NCBI GenBank assembly: GCA_018389105.1
Contig: JACATO010000321.1
Span: 802,501 to 866,500 of the forward strand
DNA length: 64,000 nucleotides
Source of the DNA: Nautilus pompilius
Lineage: Eukaryota > Mollusca > Cephalopoda > Nautilida > Nautilidae
Direction: 5' to 3'
Position numbers and translations under genes: made by a program. Shown here one piece after another: positions 24,001 through 34,559 of this stretch. Within the stretch, counting starts at the first letter, position 1. Every line of letters starts with the position of its first letter. The notes under the pieces were generated by a model. It did no database searches and was not told the DNA's origin. It was given only the letters and a program-made list of their open reading frames with translations.

Positions 24001-24103
24001 CCAGGATGGACCCCTCAAATCTTCGAACTGCCCAAAGATGGGACCCCTCTTTGAGTTTAGCTTCATCTCGCTGTTTGCTGGCGTCGTGGTGCTGCTGCTC
24101 TAG
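21057..24103 (+). CDS. secreted or GPI-anchored receptor-like ectodomain, two exons
   Basis: Exons 21057-22055 and 23219-24103 join in phase 0 (CAG|gtaacc ... ttacag|AAT) to give 627 residues. Residues 1-19 are a signal peptide. Cys 52-87 form a dense cluster ending CSCKETCTDDCCPG, like a somatomedin-B fold. A conserved-looking motif ACARCHG is at 169-174, with paired Cys through 356. N-glycosylation sites include N47, N59, N92, N193, N238 and N307. Near the end, VCPTILLGRDQTKF (534-547) and EVCAEQYL (578-585) resemble the segment preceding helix 1 of adhesion/methuselah-like receptors. Instead of seven helices, the protein ends in an 18-residue hydrophobic tail with nothing after it and small residues (S601-N603) before it, as in a GPI signal. 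The family assignment is from pattern memory; the gene itself is well supported. The next 1.9 kb shows no seven-helix exon. Confidence 0.85.
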
Positions 24104-25949
24104 GATCATGGGCGAGGTGGAGAATACCACGAGTTCCAGTCTTGTTATATGGTGTTAATTAGTGGACCTTTTTAAAGTGAACGTATTTTTGAAACCCGTC
24201 ATCGATAGCATTTAAATCCCAGTTTCTACGTTACAAACGCCTCAGTATCCCGAGTACACATCGTGGAGGAAAAAACAGACACGACCCCTTACCGTTTTTA
24301 CGAGAACAGGCAGATCCCGTGGTATAGAGGGATCTGGTGGTGGAACTTGCAAGCATAGAAGAAATGATACTCCATTAGATATGGGAAAACTTCTCTGTAG
24401 TTATTCCGTATATGGATAAAGCGCATCACCCAGATCGGCAAGAGACACTGGTATTTCTAAAAATACAATCGGCTATAAGCAGGAACCGTTATGAAGTTTG
24501 GATTTTTTGCTCATCTCTCTTAAGTAGTCGGGGTATCATAGAATGGACCGTTACTTAAAAGTGTTTGAAGCGGAAAGACCACTACTATACAACAGAATTC
24601 AGATTACCTCTTAGGGCGCCATTTAGAGTTAATAACATTATTCTGATTTTACATTCTCAAATCCACTCTCTTCAGATGCCTGAACATCAAACGTGTCGAA
24701 CCTATTATTGTGGTTGTCAACGGGGAAAACAGCACAGAAAGGTACACAGATCTTGAATGTTTTGGTAGCGCATAGTCATAGCTAAGAATGGATAATTCTA
24801 TTTTCTTCACCCGCAATCATTTTGTTTCTTAATATTTTATTTGTAATCAAAGTAAAAAGGCTGAACAAAGTGTATTGTTGTTATTTAAATATCTGAGATG
24901 TTGTACCGTGCTTAAATCAATTGGCTGAATAAAGTTATTATTGCTATCTCTTTGTAATATCTTGATGACTGCGCATTCCACCTCTCACCCACGGGCGTCC
25001 TCTCCTCTGGAAAGTTGACGGCGATATTGGGATGATGGTGCTATTTCTTTCCCGATACACCACGCTCACTGGTGCGTGGTGAACTGGACAGGAATTAATG
25101 AGCCTGACCGCACCCGACAGGAGGTCAAAAGGTCAAAGGCCAAAAAGAATGTAGCAAAATAGAAAAAATACAATGTAAGACACTGGAAGAGCAAGAGTAT
25201 GTCAAAGTAAACAGCTGAACCATCTGTATCTTTGTCCAGCCTGGGAAACAAGCTGATGAGTGAATCAAGGAATGAGGGGGGGGTCGCCAACATTAGTTAT
25301 TTATTGACCCTAGCAGCTCTTCTAATTGGTTAATCAAACTATGCGCTAAGAGCCACTTTCAGACTCTAGCAGGCTATAAGAATTGGTAAAGAGACCCCAT
25401 CCAACAGCCGAGTGGCCCAGTCATGTCGGCTTTACAGTTGTATTTGTTTTAGGTATTTTGATAATTCCCATTTTCCGAAAAGGGACACCAGAAAGTTATT
25501 AGCAGGGTGGAAATTAGAAACAGCAAAGAAGAAAGGCGAGAACTCACGAACGAAGTTGCTCAATCTCCGGTCCATATTAAACAACGGCCGTTAAATGTGA
25601 TCAACCCAGTCACCCGGATGATACTGGGAATTGCATGTTAACTCGTCTATAAAACTAACAGACAATCTTAAACACAATCTACTTGTAAAATGTGGCTCCT
25701 CTCTTGAGAATTATGATTTCAAAAAGGATTCCAAAGGAGCACAGAGTTTCCGTGTGTGTGTGTGTGTGGTTAAATCAATATTCACTATGGCATAGCTATT
25801 TCCCACGCCTACAAGGAGCAATTTGGAAATATTCAAACTTTTTTAATTTTCTTATTAAATCAGGAGATGAGATGCTACGAAACCATTTGATAAATGCTCC
25901 GGCTAATGCTCGCTGTACCTCTGTCTATGTGGAAAATGAACTAATCAGT
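24104..25949. other. 3' UTR of the receptor-like gene, then spacer
   Basis: About 830 bases of likely 3' UTR follow the stop codon up to the polyadenylation signal at 24928. Beyond it I see no gene; a G run near 25277 and a short (GT)n at about 25753-25769 are the only simple repeats. Confidence 0.45.
24928..24933 (+). terminator. AATAAA polyadenylation signal
   Basis: Canonical hexamer in the sequence ggctgaataaagtt, 825 bases after the stop codon of the receptor-like gene, and the first clear plus-strand AATAAA I find after that stop. Confidence 0.5.
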
Positions 25950-27290
25950 CTCTGAGAAGAAATAGTTTACTTCGGTAAACAATTCCACTGGATTTTCAAT
26001 AATTGCTGACGAAAGTGCTGGCATATCTGGGAAGGATAAATTGTCACTTGGTGCACGTTTCGGTGAGACAACGACCACTGAAAATATTATCCGAGAGGAA
26101 TTTCTTGGATTCGCAAGACTACATGAACTGGATGCTACTTCCATAGCCGATTTTATCATCTTTCAGTGTACAAGGTTCGGCTCGAATCAAGAAAAACCGC
26201 ATGGCTAAGGATACGATGGATGCTCTACAATGGCAGGAATGTAAATGGAAATGAAAGAACAATACGATGTGAGTATCCAAAAGCCGTTTGTCCATTGTGC
26301 TGCTCTAATCTGACTCGCGTTGTTTGCCTGAGGCACGAAATACAGCTGTACAATGAAATCTATGCCAATAATTTTTCGGTGAGAGTCCTGAGAGATGTTT
26401 TTGCCCAAATGTGCAACTTCTACTTGAAACACTCTGAGCTGCAAAACACAAAAGATTCGACTTTTTTCCGACAAAACGCATTTTTGACCAAATCAAACTG
26501 ACGTTTATTTTTTGTCTGACTTAATTTCTGGCTGTTTTGGCGATGCTAGAATCTGCAACGAGCTCTCCAAGCTGTTGAACATGCTATCATATGTCCAGGA
26601 GCCTATAAGTGAGTTCTATGAACATCGAAAAGAAAAAAAAGCAGAAGACGATAGAACAAGCTTTTCTCTAAACCTCAACAGCCGTCGAAGAAGATGAATA
26701 CTGAATTATCTGTTCCCAGACAGTGCAGACGGCAGACATCATTTCTATCTGATGTTGGTGGCTCAATCGTGGAGGAATATTTTCATCAAACTTTGTTTAT
26801 ACCATATTTGGACTTAATCACTTCATCACTAGAGAGCCGGGTTGCTGAAGAAAATAAACAAAAATATTTCTGTCTATTTTTTCCTTCATCCTGTACAAAT
26901 GGCGCACGTTGGATGTGAAGAATTCAAAAACTAAACGGTAAAATTAAATGAGTATACGAACCTGGAAACATGGGAGCTGAAGGTATCACCTGGCCTGAGA
27001 TGCGGTCCAGGAAGTGTTAGCGAATTAGAAAATGGACTCTTTTGGATGTTAGAGTACACTGGTCTATTCTCTTCCCTTCATCAAGCCATTCATAATGGTC
27101 TAACATCACCCGTAACAACCTGCACAGCGGAAAGATCTTAGCCCAATGAGAAGGTGAAAAAAATGGCTGGTGTCAACAATGGCGGATGATCGTTTGTCTT
27201 GACTTTGTGCGATAACCATTCATAGAGCAAAAGTTACAGCTGCAAGCGCGAACTTGTTCAAAAGGTAATGGATGAAGTTGATGGGGGTAG
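25950..27290 (+). mobile_element. hAT transposase relic (DUF4371/ZMYM1-like)
   Basis: Plus-strand pieces appear in family order. About 25998-26165 gives FSIIADESAGIS, IREEFLGFARLHELDA and IADFIIFQCTRFGSN. About 26205-26235 gives GYDGCSTMAG, a hallmark of hAT transposases of the ZMYM1-like type. About 26740-26860 gives a YFHQTLFIPYLDLITSSLES stretch. About 27115-27260 gives the C-terminal dimerisation region with TCTAERS, STMADDRLS and ITIHRAKVTA. Multiple stops and frame changes lie between and within pieces, and the section between about 26300 and 26500 is badly decayed. No terminal repeats or target duplications were found, so limits are approximate. It is an old, dead DNA transposon. Confidence 0.85.
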
Positions 27291-28227
27291 GGAGAATACT
27301 AACGATGAATAGATAAATTAAATTTTAAATTAATCACAAGAAATATAGTGAATAAGGAACTGTTTTGCTCTTTAAAACAAAATGATGTATTTACACATTT
27401 TTAAAGTGTTTTTGACAACTCTGTGCAAATTTAACTGTTAATTTTCATCTCATCCCTAATATATTAAGAGATAAAAAGGGTTCCTTTGTCGTCGAGCAGA
27501 GAGGGAGCTCCAGGGCCCCGACGGAAAGTCCTGCCTCGCAATGTTTGTCTATTATTTAAATTCTAAAATAAAACATGAAATTTTACAAAAAATTTAAATG
27601 ATAATGATAGAATTTTGCTTATAACGACTCACACTCACTTCTCGTGTAGAAAAGACGGACAGATAAATAGATGCGGAGGGAGGACCAGTGCACGGTTAAT
27701 GAAACCGTAGAGAGGATGTGATTAGCCAGCCCGACGACCTGCTGCCTCGTTACTTATTCTAAAGAGCTGTGTGCTACGTTACTATGGAGAAAGAAGATCG
27801 TCATTAAAGAGGAACCTACTGCCATGGATACAGCTCCAGAACATCGGCATAATCAAACAAATAAAAAGCAAACTTCATTGGTTCAACACGATCGATTACC
27901 TGTTCGTTGTTTCTTCTTCCTGTTTCCATGGGAAAATAAACAAGCTAAATATTTAATAGCGGCTAACAGAGGACTGAGTGAATGGACGGACGGCTGTAGG
28001 TTTTCTTTGATTTACCTCATTCCGTGCTGAACAAAATGTGAGTAAAACGGCCGGATGGAGGAATTCAGAGCAACGGGGCCCCCCATAAAGGAGGCCTGAA
28101 GATCAGAGAATAAAGGATTGTCATATATTTCTTTCTTAAATATTTCAAAAACATTTCTCGCAACAACAAAAAAAACTGCCAAATTAGTTTATATTATCAG
28201 CAAATGTGTCTTTAGAAAAATCGAACG
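27291..28227. other. Spacer, nothing recognised
   Basis: No coding region, RNA or transposon end could be supported. A GC-richer patch near 27485-27540 has no identifiable origin. Confidence 0.4.
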
Positions 28228-28636
28228 GCACACACACACATATTCACTTATACACATACACTCATCATAACACTCTCACACATTCACTCATATACACACT
28301 CTCTCTCTCACACACATTCACTCATAGACACTCTCTCTCTCACACATACTCGTCCACACTCTCTCACATTCACTCATAGACACTTTCACATATACACACA
28401 CTCTCACACATTCACTCATATACACACTCTCTCACACACATACTCGTCCACACTCTCTCACATACACTCATCATAACACTCTCACACATTCACTCATAGA
28501 CACTCTCTATCTCTCACACATACGCGTCCACACTCTCACACATTCACTCATAGACACTCTCTCTCTCACATTCACTCATAGACACTCTTTCACACATTCA
28601 CTCATAGACACTCACATAGACGCACACTCACACACA

Positions 28637-28667
<31 letters not shown>

Positions 28668-28669
28668 CA
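28228..28669. repeat. CA-rich imperfect minisatellite
   Basis: Repeated short phrases of the type cacattcactcata and gacactctctctc alternate for about 440 bp, ending in pure (CA)n from about 28629. Phrase order is irregular, as in slippage-grown compound repeats. Confidence 0.95.
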
Positions 28670-30299
28670 AGATAAAGCGCAGGAAAAGAATTTGCATTGT
28701 TTACTAATCCGTAAGAGTGTCAGCAGACGACCGATAAGCCATTCAATGTATGTAGTCGGCCAGACCTTGTCCCTTTAACGCGGCACGGATCCACTACGGA
28801 TCGAAAGTGATTGAGCACAACTTACTCCGGGCGATAATTTGCAGAAATCGCCTTCATTAACGCAGGTGAGCGGGCGTACCTGAGCATTACACCTCGTGGC
28901 GTAACAGAAAGGTTCGTCAAGAGTTAACGGCTTTCAACTGCTGGTTGACGGAAGCCTTTCCAGTTATCCGCAAGACCGCTAGAGGCGCTGCTATGGAGGT
29001 CACGGCTCCCAGCCACCCGCTCTCACTGTTTGGTCCCCAGCTGCTGAACACTCAGCAGAAACAGGCGAGGGAATCGCTGACGATAAAGCCAGTGGAGGGA
29101 AGGAACAAGACCACGCTGAAAATAAGCAAGACGACGGGGAATGGGCACAGCGTGAACTCTCTTAAAGAAGTATGAAGGCATGGCACAGCCCGGGGATGGC
29201 TGGCTGGTCCCGAATTAGCCGGATTATAAACAACAAATGAGCTTCTACTAAAGAAAAGAAAAGACACCTCACCCACATGGCTACCGAACGTTTTACCTGT
29301 AGAAAATGGCAGACTGGTCGTATATCTTCCTTCGTCTCAGGTGACCTCTTCACTGTGAGCAAACCGGTAAGTCATATTAGTGGACAACATACATCTTTAG
29401 GGGTCTGGTCGAGCCGTTAAATCCAAACTACCTTAAGTTGTTACAGAAGAGTAAAAAAAAACAAAAAAACAAACAAAACCTTTTTTAAGGTGGCAGGAGA
29501 ACTTTCATCGTTTCTTGTTCTGAGTTGTCTCCCAGACCTTCATCCACCAGAACCACGAGGCGCCCAGCTGTCACTCGAGCTGAAAACTCCCACTCAAGGA
29601 AATCTCCACCGAAGAGCAAACACAGAACCTTTGTCTTCGACGAGAGCTTCTGCCGACCGGCTTCGGTGTTATCTTTGACGTCCGCTTGAAGCGGTCTACA
29701 CACCCCCCCCCACGGTATCTAACAGCATCGCCATCAACGTCGTCTCCTTTGATCCTTAGAAATATTCGAGATGAGTTTGGAAGAAAAGTCAGGGACCAAA
29801 ATTCGCGGTGCCGGTCTCTCGAATACTTACCACTGGTGGGCGTCTCTGCCTTCCACATCATAAATTATCTACCCGACGTCTAAATATTCCTGCTCTTCCA
29901 CTTAAGGACCGGCTCTGGTGTTCTTCGATTGAGGGGGTTAGGGTTAGGGTTAGTTATTGTGAGACCTTTGAAAATATTTCTGCAAGCGCAAAGAACCATC
30001 TGATACTGGGTCGGAAGCACCGTTTAACAACAAGATCTCTTAAGCAAGTTGTCCTTTCCTCCCCACCCTGGCCCTTAAGTAGCAGCTAACTCGAGGAACA
30101 GCGAAAGGGGAAGTTTTGATAGGGATTTAGCTCAAAAGGTGAAGTATTCGGATATCTCATTTCACGGCTGTTTGACGATAATGGCATCCGGGGCTTGTCA
30201 TGCGGCACACGTGACCTTCATGCCGGTGTTTTAGGCAGGTCAAAGGTCGACGCGAAAGGAAGGACTGCCAGAAAAGTAACCCGGCTGAATACTAATATC
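28670..30299. other. CpG-containing spacer upstream of the second mariner
   Basis: GC and CpG content are above the window average. Frames of 60-96 codons occur on both strands (for example 28945-29175 plus, 76 codons) but none shows a domain or family likeness, and they overlap each other on opposite strands. Three (TTAGGG) units at about 29936-29953 are too few to mean anything. May include distal regulatory DNA of L3HYPDH; this is conjecture. Confidence 0.35.
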
Positions 30300-31475
30300 T
30301 TAGGTCGTTACAAAAGTTTTGGCGGTTTTTACATTATGTTAATTTGAAGTTCCTTTTTAGCCTGCCTGTGAAGGTGTATGTGGATAAGTTATATACCGTC
30401 TTGTAGTATGTGCTTTGGTATACATTATGCACAACCTACCTTTTTTAAAAACCATAAAATGGATATTTGTTTGAGGGTTCTGAGTGAAGCATTGACAGGA
30501 AGTTTTTCATGCCATTTTGCTTCACGAGTTCAGACTAGGCCACAGAGCGAGCGAGGCGACTCGTGACATTAAGGGACCACGGGGCGAGGACAGCAGATGG
30601 GAGCCCAGTACAACGATGATCTGTAAAGTTTCGATCAGGAGATGTGAGCCTAGAAGATAAGGATTGTAGGAGACGTCCTTCCATCTGTGATGACGACCGT
30701 CTGAAAGCCTCAGCTGAAGCCGATCGAAGAAAAACAGTGCGAGAGATTGCTGGAGATCTCGACGTGAGCTCTGCAGCTGTTTCCCGGCATCTTGACGCAA
30801 ACAGCCAGGTGGAACAGCTCGACAGGTGCGTGCCTCACGAGTGGAATGAACAACAACAAGATCATTAATTGGAGATCTGCTCTTCACTTGTCATAAGAAA
30901 CAAAAACGACCCATTCCTTGACCGACAACCTCAAACGATCGGCACAAAGACCGGGAACCTAACCACATTCCAAAACCCAGCCTCCATCCAAAGAAGGTCA
31001 GGGTCACTGTCTGGTGGACTGCAACTGGTGTCGTCCATTATAACTTCTTCCAACCTGGTGAAGCCATCACAGCTGAAAGGTACTGCCGTGAATTAAACGC
31101 TGTTCATCAGAAACTCTTCCAATGATGACAGCCGGCATCGGTGGATCGAAGAGGCCCAATCCTGCTCGTCCTCATGTTGCAGGAGTGACTCTTCAGAACC
31201 TGAACACTTCGGGGTACATACCAAGATCTCCCTCACCCAGCCCATTCACCAGACCTTCCTTAACACCTCGACAGCTTCCTCCATATGAAATCCTTCTCCA
31301 GCCGAGCAGCAACTGGAACAGCCTTCCATCAGTCTATCGACTCCAGGAATCCAATTTTTTTTCTTCCAAAATGGTATAAATGCACTTGTAGATCGTTGGC
31401 AGAAGAGTACTGACTGTAGTGGAACTGACTCTGATTAGCAGATATGAAGTTGAGCGAACTTTTGTGACGACCCCC
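30300..31475 (+). mobile_element. second mariner copy, cecropia/Hsmar1-like, degenerate
   Basis: Left end TTAGGTCGTTACAAAAG matches the copy at 3728 exactly; right end, reversed, is about GGGGGTCGTCACAAAAG. TA duplications are no longer visible, so the ends are good to a few bases. The plus strand holds 74 open codons (30644-30868) with the second helix-turn-helix, including TVREIAGDLDVSSAAVSRHL, then LEICSSLVIRNKNDPFLDR, and later frame-changed pieces of the DD34D core (VTVWW-type region at about 30995-31020, HVAGVTLQNL near 31170). Relative to the other copy about 55 bp are missing near 30930, removing the first catalytic Asp. Its right end lies 71 bp from the L3HYPDH start codon. Confidence 0.88.
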
Positions 31476-31526
31476 ATGACACCGATCACGCGCTCCCGGC
31501 TCGACCAGTTACTCCTTCGGCCGGGC

Positions 31527-31546
31527 AGAGAGAGAGAGAGAGAGAG
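31527..31546. repeat. (AG)10 microsatellite abutting the L3HYPDH start codon
   Basis: Ten perfect AG units run directly into the ATG at 31547, so the repeat makes up the end of the 5' UTR and gives the start codon a G at position -3. Confidence 0.9.
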
Positions 31547-34107
31547 ATGCACTCGTGTGTGAAGACGACGGAGATGCACACGGCCGGAGAGCCCGTCCGG
31601 GTCGTGGAGTCGGGCCTGCCGGAGGTGGTGGGCGAGACGATCCTGGACAAGTGGCGGTACATGAGGGAGGAGCTGGACGCCTACAGGAAGCTGCTGATGC
31701 ACGAGCCGCGAGGCCACCGGGACATGTACGGCGCGGTGCTGGTGGCGCCCGACAGGCAGGGCGCCCACATGGCCGCGCTCTTCCTGCACAACGAGGGCTA
31801 CAGCACGATGTGCGGACACGCCGTCATCGCCCTGGGCCGCTACGCCGTCGATAGGGGCTACGTGCCCTCGCCCCGGCCCCCGGAAGCCACCGTGAACATA
31901 CAGTGCCCGTGCGGCATGGTGACGGCGCGCGTGCGCTACGACGACGACGGGAACTCGGGCGCTGTGAGCTTCCGCAGCGTGCCGGCCTTCGTCTCCAGCC
32001 TCGGTAGGTCGGATCACCCCCTAGCGCCTTTAATCGCCTGGTGGTGCCCTACCTGGCACCCAACCGCCTTAACCCCCCCCCACTGGCCTCAAAGCTGCCG
32101 ACTCAATAACCCCCTTAATCCCGCCGGTCTATATCCACACGGACACCGGAAGCGCCGGATTAGGTGACGCCCCTAAAAAGTGGGTCTCCCCCCCCTTAGA
32201 AGTGAAATCTGTGGCTGGTCTGCTGACGCTCCATACTTTGATTCGTCGTGTTACTGGGATAACAGGGAGGCTGGCTGACACCTGTACACCGGACGGATGG
32301 ACCGTCTAACCAATGATTTATACCAGATGGAAAGGGAGATCACCTAGCTTTCTATCTGATGCTTTAAAAAAAAAAAAAGGTCCTATCAGTTAGTTCCCTT
32401 GAACTGCTAACTTGAGGGTTTGAATTCACCCTGTTTCTTGAACCTCAGGAAGGTAAACTTATGCAATTTATTTAGAATGTTTGGACACTGACTTTGGTAT
32501 TATGCACATATAAAATCCATAAGTTTATGCCCAATCTTTATTCCAGTTTCATTTAAATAAAATGATGATGTCTTTTTTAAAAAAGAAATTCCTCTTTTCT
32601 TCTCAATGTAGTCTTGTTGTCATCTTTAGCTCTGCATAAAGACCAAAACAATGGAAAGAGACAAACCGACCAATAATTCGCAGCATGACTGTGGCAGAGT
32701 GCAAGGCTGGAACTCTTCAAGACTCCTGGATTTCACAATTATTAAACCGCAGCTGTTCTTTGCTATACATATACAGAGAAGCTGATAAATCTTTTTTAAA
32801 ATTTGATTTGATGGTGACAGTCCGTCTTCTGTTGGCATTTATTTTCAGATACTGAAGTATACGTGCCCGAGTTTGGTAAGGTGAAGTTGGACATCAGTTA
32901 TGGTGGAGCATTCTATGCTATTTTGCCTGCCATGGTACTCAATCTGGATGTGAAAAGATCAGAGCGAATCCATTTAATTGATGCAGCTGCTGCTGTCACA
33001 GGTATATCTACTTGTTACATTGTTTGATGACCACATCAATTACTACAGTAATGACATTTTTATCTAAATTACAATTAAAAAAATATTAAAACAAATTTTT
33101 CAAAATTTCTTCTAAATAGTCCACTTCATTGTTAAATAATCTAAAATTTATATCATAGAGAAAGCCATATGCATTAAATTGAAATCTTGGAAATAAGTTT
33201 ATAATGTTATAACCATTGAGCATGTCTTTAACCAGAGGCTGTGAAGAATCAAGTGAAGATAACTCATCCTGAGAGTGAGGATCTGTCCTTTCTCTATGGC
33301 ACCATACTTACTGATGGAATGGATGATTACCATGCGGATGGAACTCCAACCTCAAATATTTGTGTGTTTGCAAATAAGCAGGTAATATAACTTACACCAG
33401 ATGCATTCCTTTTGGTTTTCCAGGTTAATCTCTTCCACAATAATAATGCAAAATTATGTGACACCTTTTGCCAAGGGTAAAAGTTAAGATGACAGACTAA
33501 AAGTTCTATGCTAGCACTTCATATGAATATTTTCATTTAAAACTTTTACATGAATTGTCAACGTAAACCTTTAGCCTGTTGTCTTAACAATACAAAATTA
33601 ATAATCCCATTATTATATCACGCAGACTTTTAGGTATACAGTGCTAATGACTTAGATGTCCAAGCCAATAAAAAAAAATTTTAGTATTGCAAGGCAAAAA
33701 TAAAACTTCTGTCATCACATTTAATGGTAAGAAAAAAATTTAATTGGAAACAATAATCTTAAATGATATACTTCCAACATGTTGATGATGCACAGTATAT
33801 GAGAAAGAGCTAAAATTAAGTATATTTCTTGCTTTTTTTACAGTTAGATCGTTCACCAACAGGGTCTGGCGTGACTGCTCGCATTGCGTTGATGTATCAC
33901 AAGAAGCAGATCGGGCTAAACCAAACTCGGCGCTTTCTCAGTGCCGTCACCCAAGGATGCTTCACAGGAAAAGCCATCCAAGAAGTAAAGTGTGGCCACC
34001 ATGGCGCTGTGGTTGTGGAAGTCTCAGGAAAGGCACATTACACAGGAACAGCTCAGTTTCATCTGGAGGATGAGGATGAACTGGGAAGGGGCTTTCTGCT
34101 GTTTTGA
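31547..34107 (+). CDS. L3HYPDH: trans-3-hydroxy-L-proline dehydratase, four exons
   Basis: This enzyme of the proline racemase superfamily dehydrates trans-3-hydroxy-L-proline to pyrroline-2-carboxylate in the cytosol. Exons are 31547-32003, 32849-33001, 33236-33381 and 33844-34107. All have GT-AG borders and compatible phases (1, 1, 0), giving 339 residues against about 354 in human. Visible motifs in order: EMHTAGEP (9-16), EPRGHRDMYGAVLV (53-66), HNEGYSTMCGHAV with the catalytic Cys89, NIQCPCG (about 124-130), SYGGAFYA, HPESEDLSFLYGTILTDG and DRSPTGSGVTARIAL (254-268). Residue 258 is Thr where proline racemases and 4-hydroxyproline epimerases have a second Cys; this Cys/Thr pair marks the dehydratase. 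Exon 1 is far more GC-rich than exons 2-4. The N-terminus is shorter than in human, but EMHTAGEP is in place, so the start is credible. Confidence 0.97.
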
Positions 34108-34500
34108 AAGGTAAAAGTTGCAAGTGCAGAATAATATAATTACTTCATCAATTAGAAGCATAGTATTTTTAATTTATGGATTTGTAGATGCATATAACAG
34201 ATTTATACCAAGTCTTAAATGCTCACTGCCAGGTGGCTTCCTAGAACATGCAGAAGTGTCTCTCTCAGCCCCAGTAGTGATGATGCTGATATTTTTTTTC
34301 AAGTTCCAGATGGAGATGAGCTAGTCACACAAGAATTTTCTATCTACACTTGCTGCTTATTTCCAGGATGGGATCTAGTTCATATACGTAGTGGATCTGG
34401 TTTAGTTCTGGTTGAGAAAGAAAAACAAGATTCTGAATTGGTTCCCACAAACAATCCAGTCTGTGACCATAACAGTTTTACCATTGTTAAGTAAAATGTC

Positions 34501-34506
34501 AATAAA
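34501..34506 (+). terminator. AATAAA polyadenylation signal for L3HYPDH
   Basis: Hexamer within tcaataaaaaaaa, 394 bases after the stop codon and just before the hAT relic begins on the other strand. Confidence 0.5.
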
Positions 34507-34559
34507 AAAAAAAATCTAGAATTATACCAGTGTTACTTGTTGACACAAGTTCATGACAC

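Noticed and set aside
23687-24130. 147-codon frame antisense to the second exon of the receptor-like gene
   Set aside because: Shadow of a well-supported exon with a matching splice site; no independent evidence.
28945-29175. 76-codon plus-strand frame in CpG-richer DNA
   Set aside because: Plausible length but no domain, signal or homologue I can name, and no splice support.
29935-29953. Interstitial telomere repeat
   Set aside because: Only three TTAGGG units; expected by chance or slippage and not evidence of chromosome fusion.
31334-32017. 227-codon frame antisense to L3HYPDH exon 1
   Set aside because: Low-complexity His/Arg/Val-rich product made by the GC-rich codon pattern of the real exon on the other strand, running on into the mariner; no family likeness.
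32395-32435. tRNA-derived SINE B-box (gggtttgaattcaccc)
   Set aside because: No matching A-box at the right distance, no tail and no second copy in the window. Similar one-sided hints near 3205-3230 and 43085 were dropped for the same reason.
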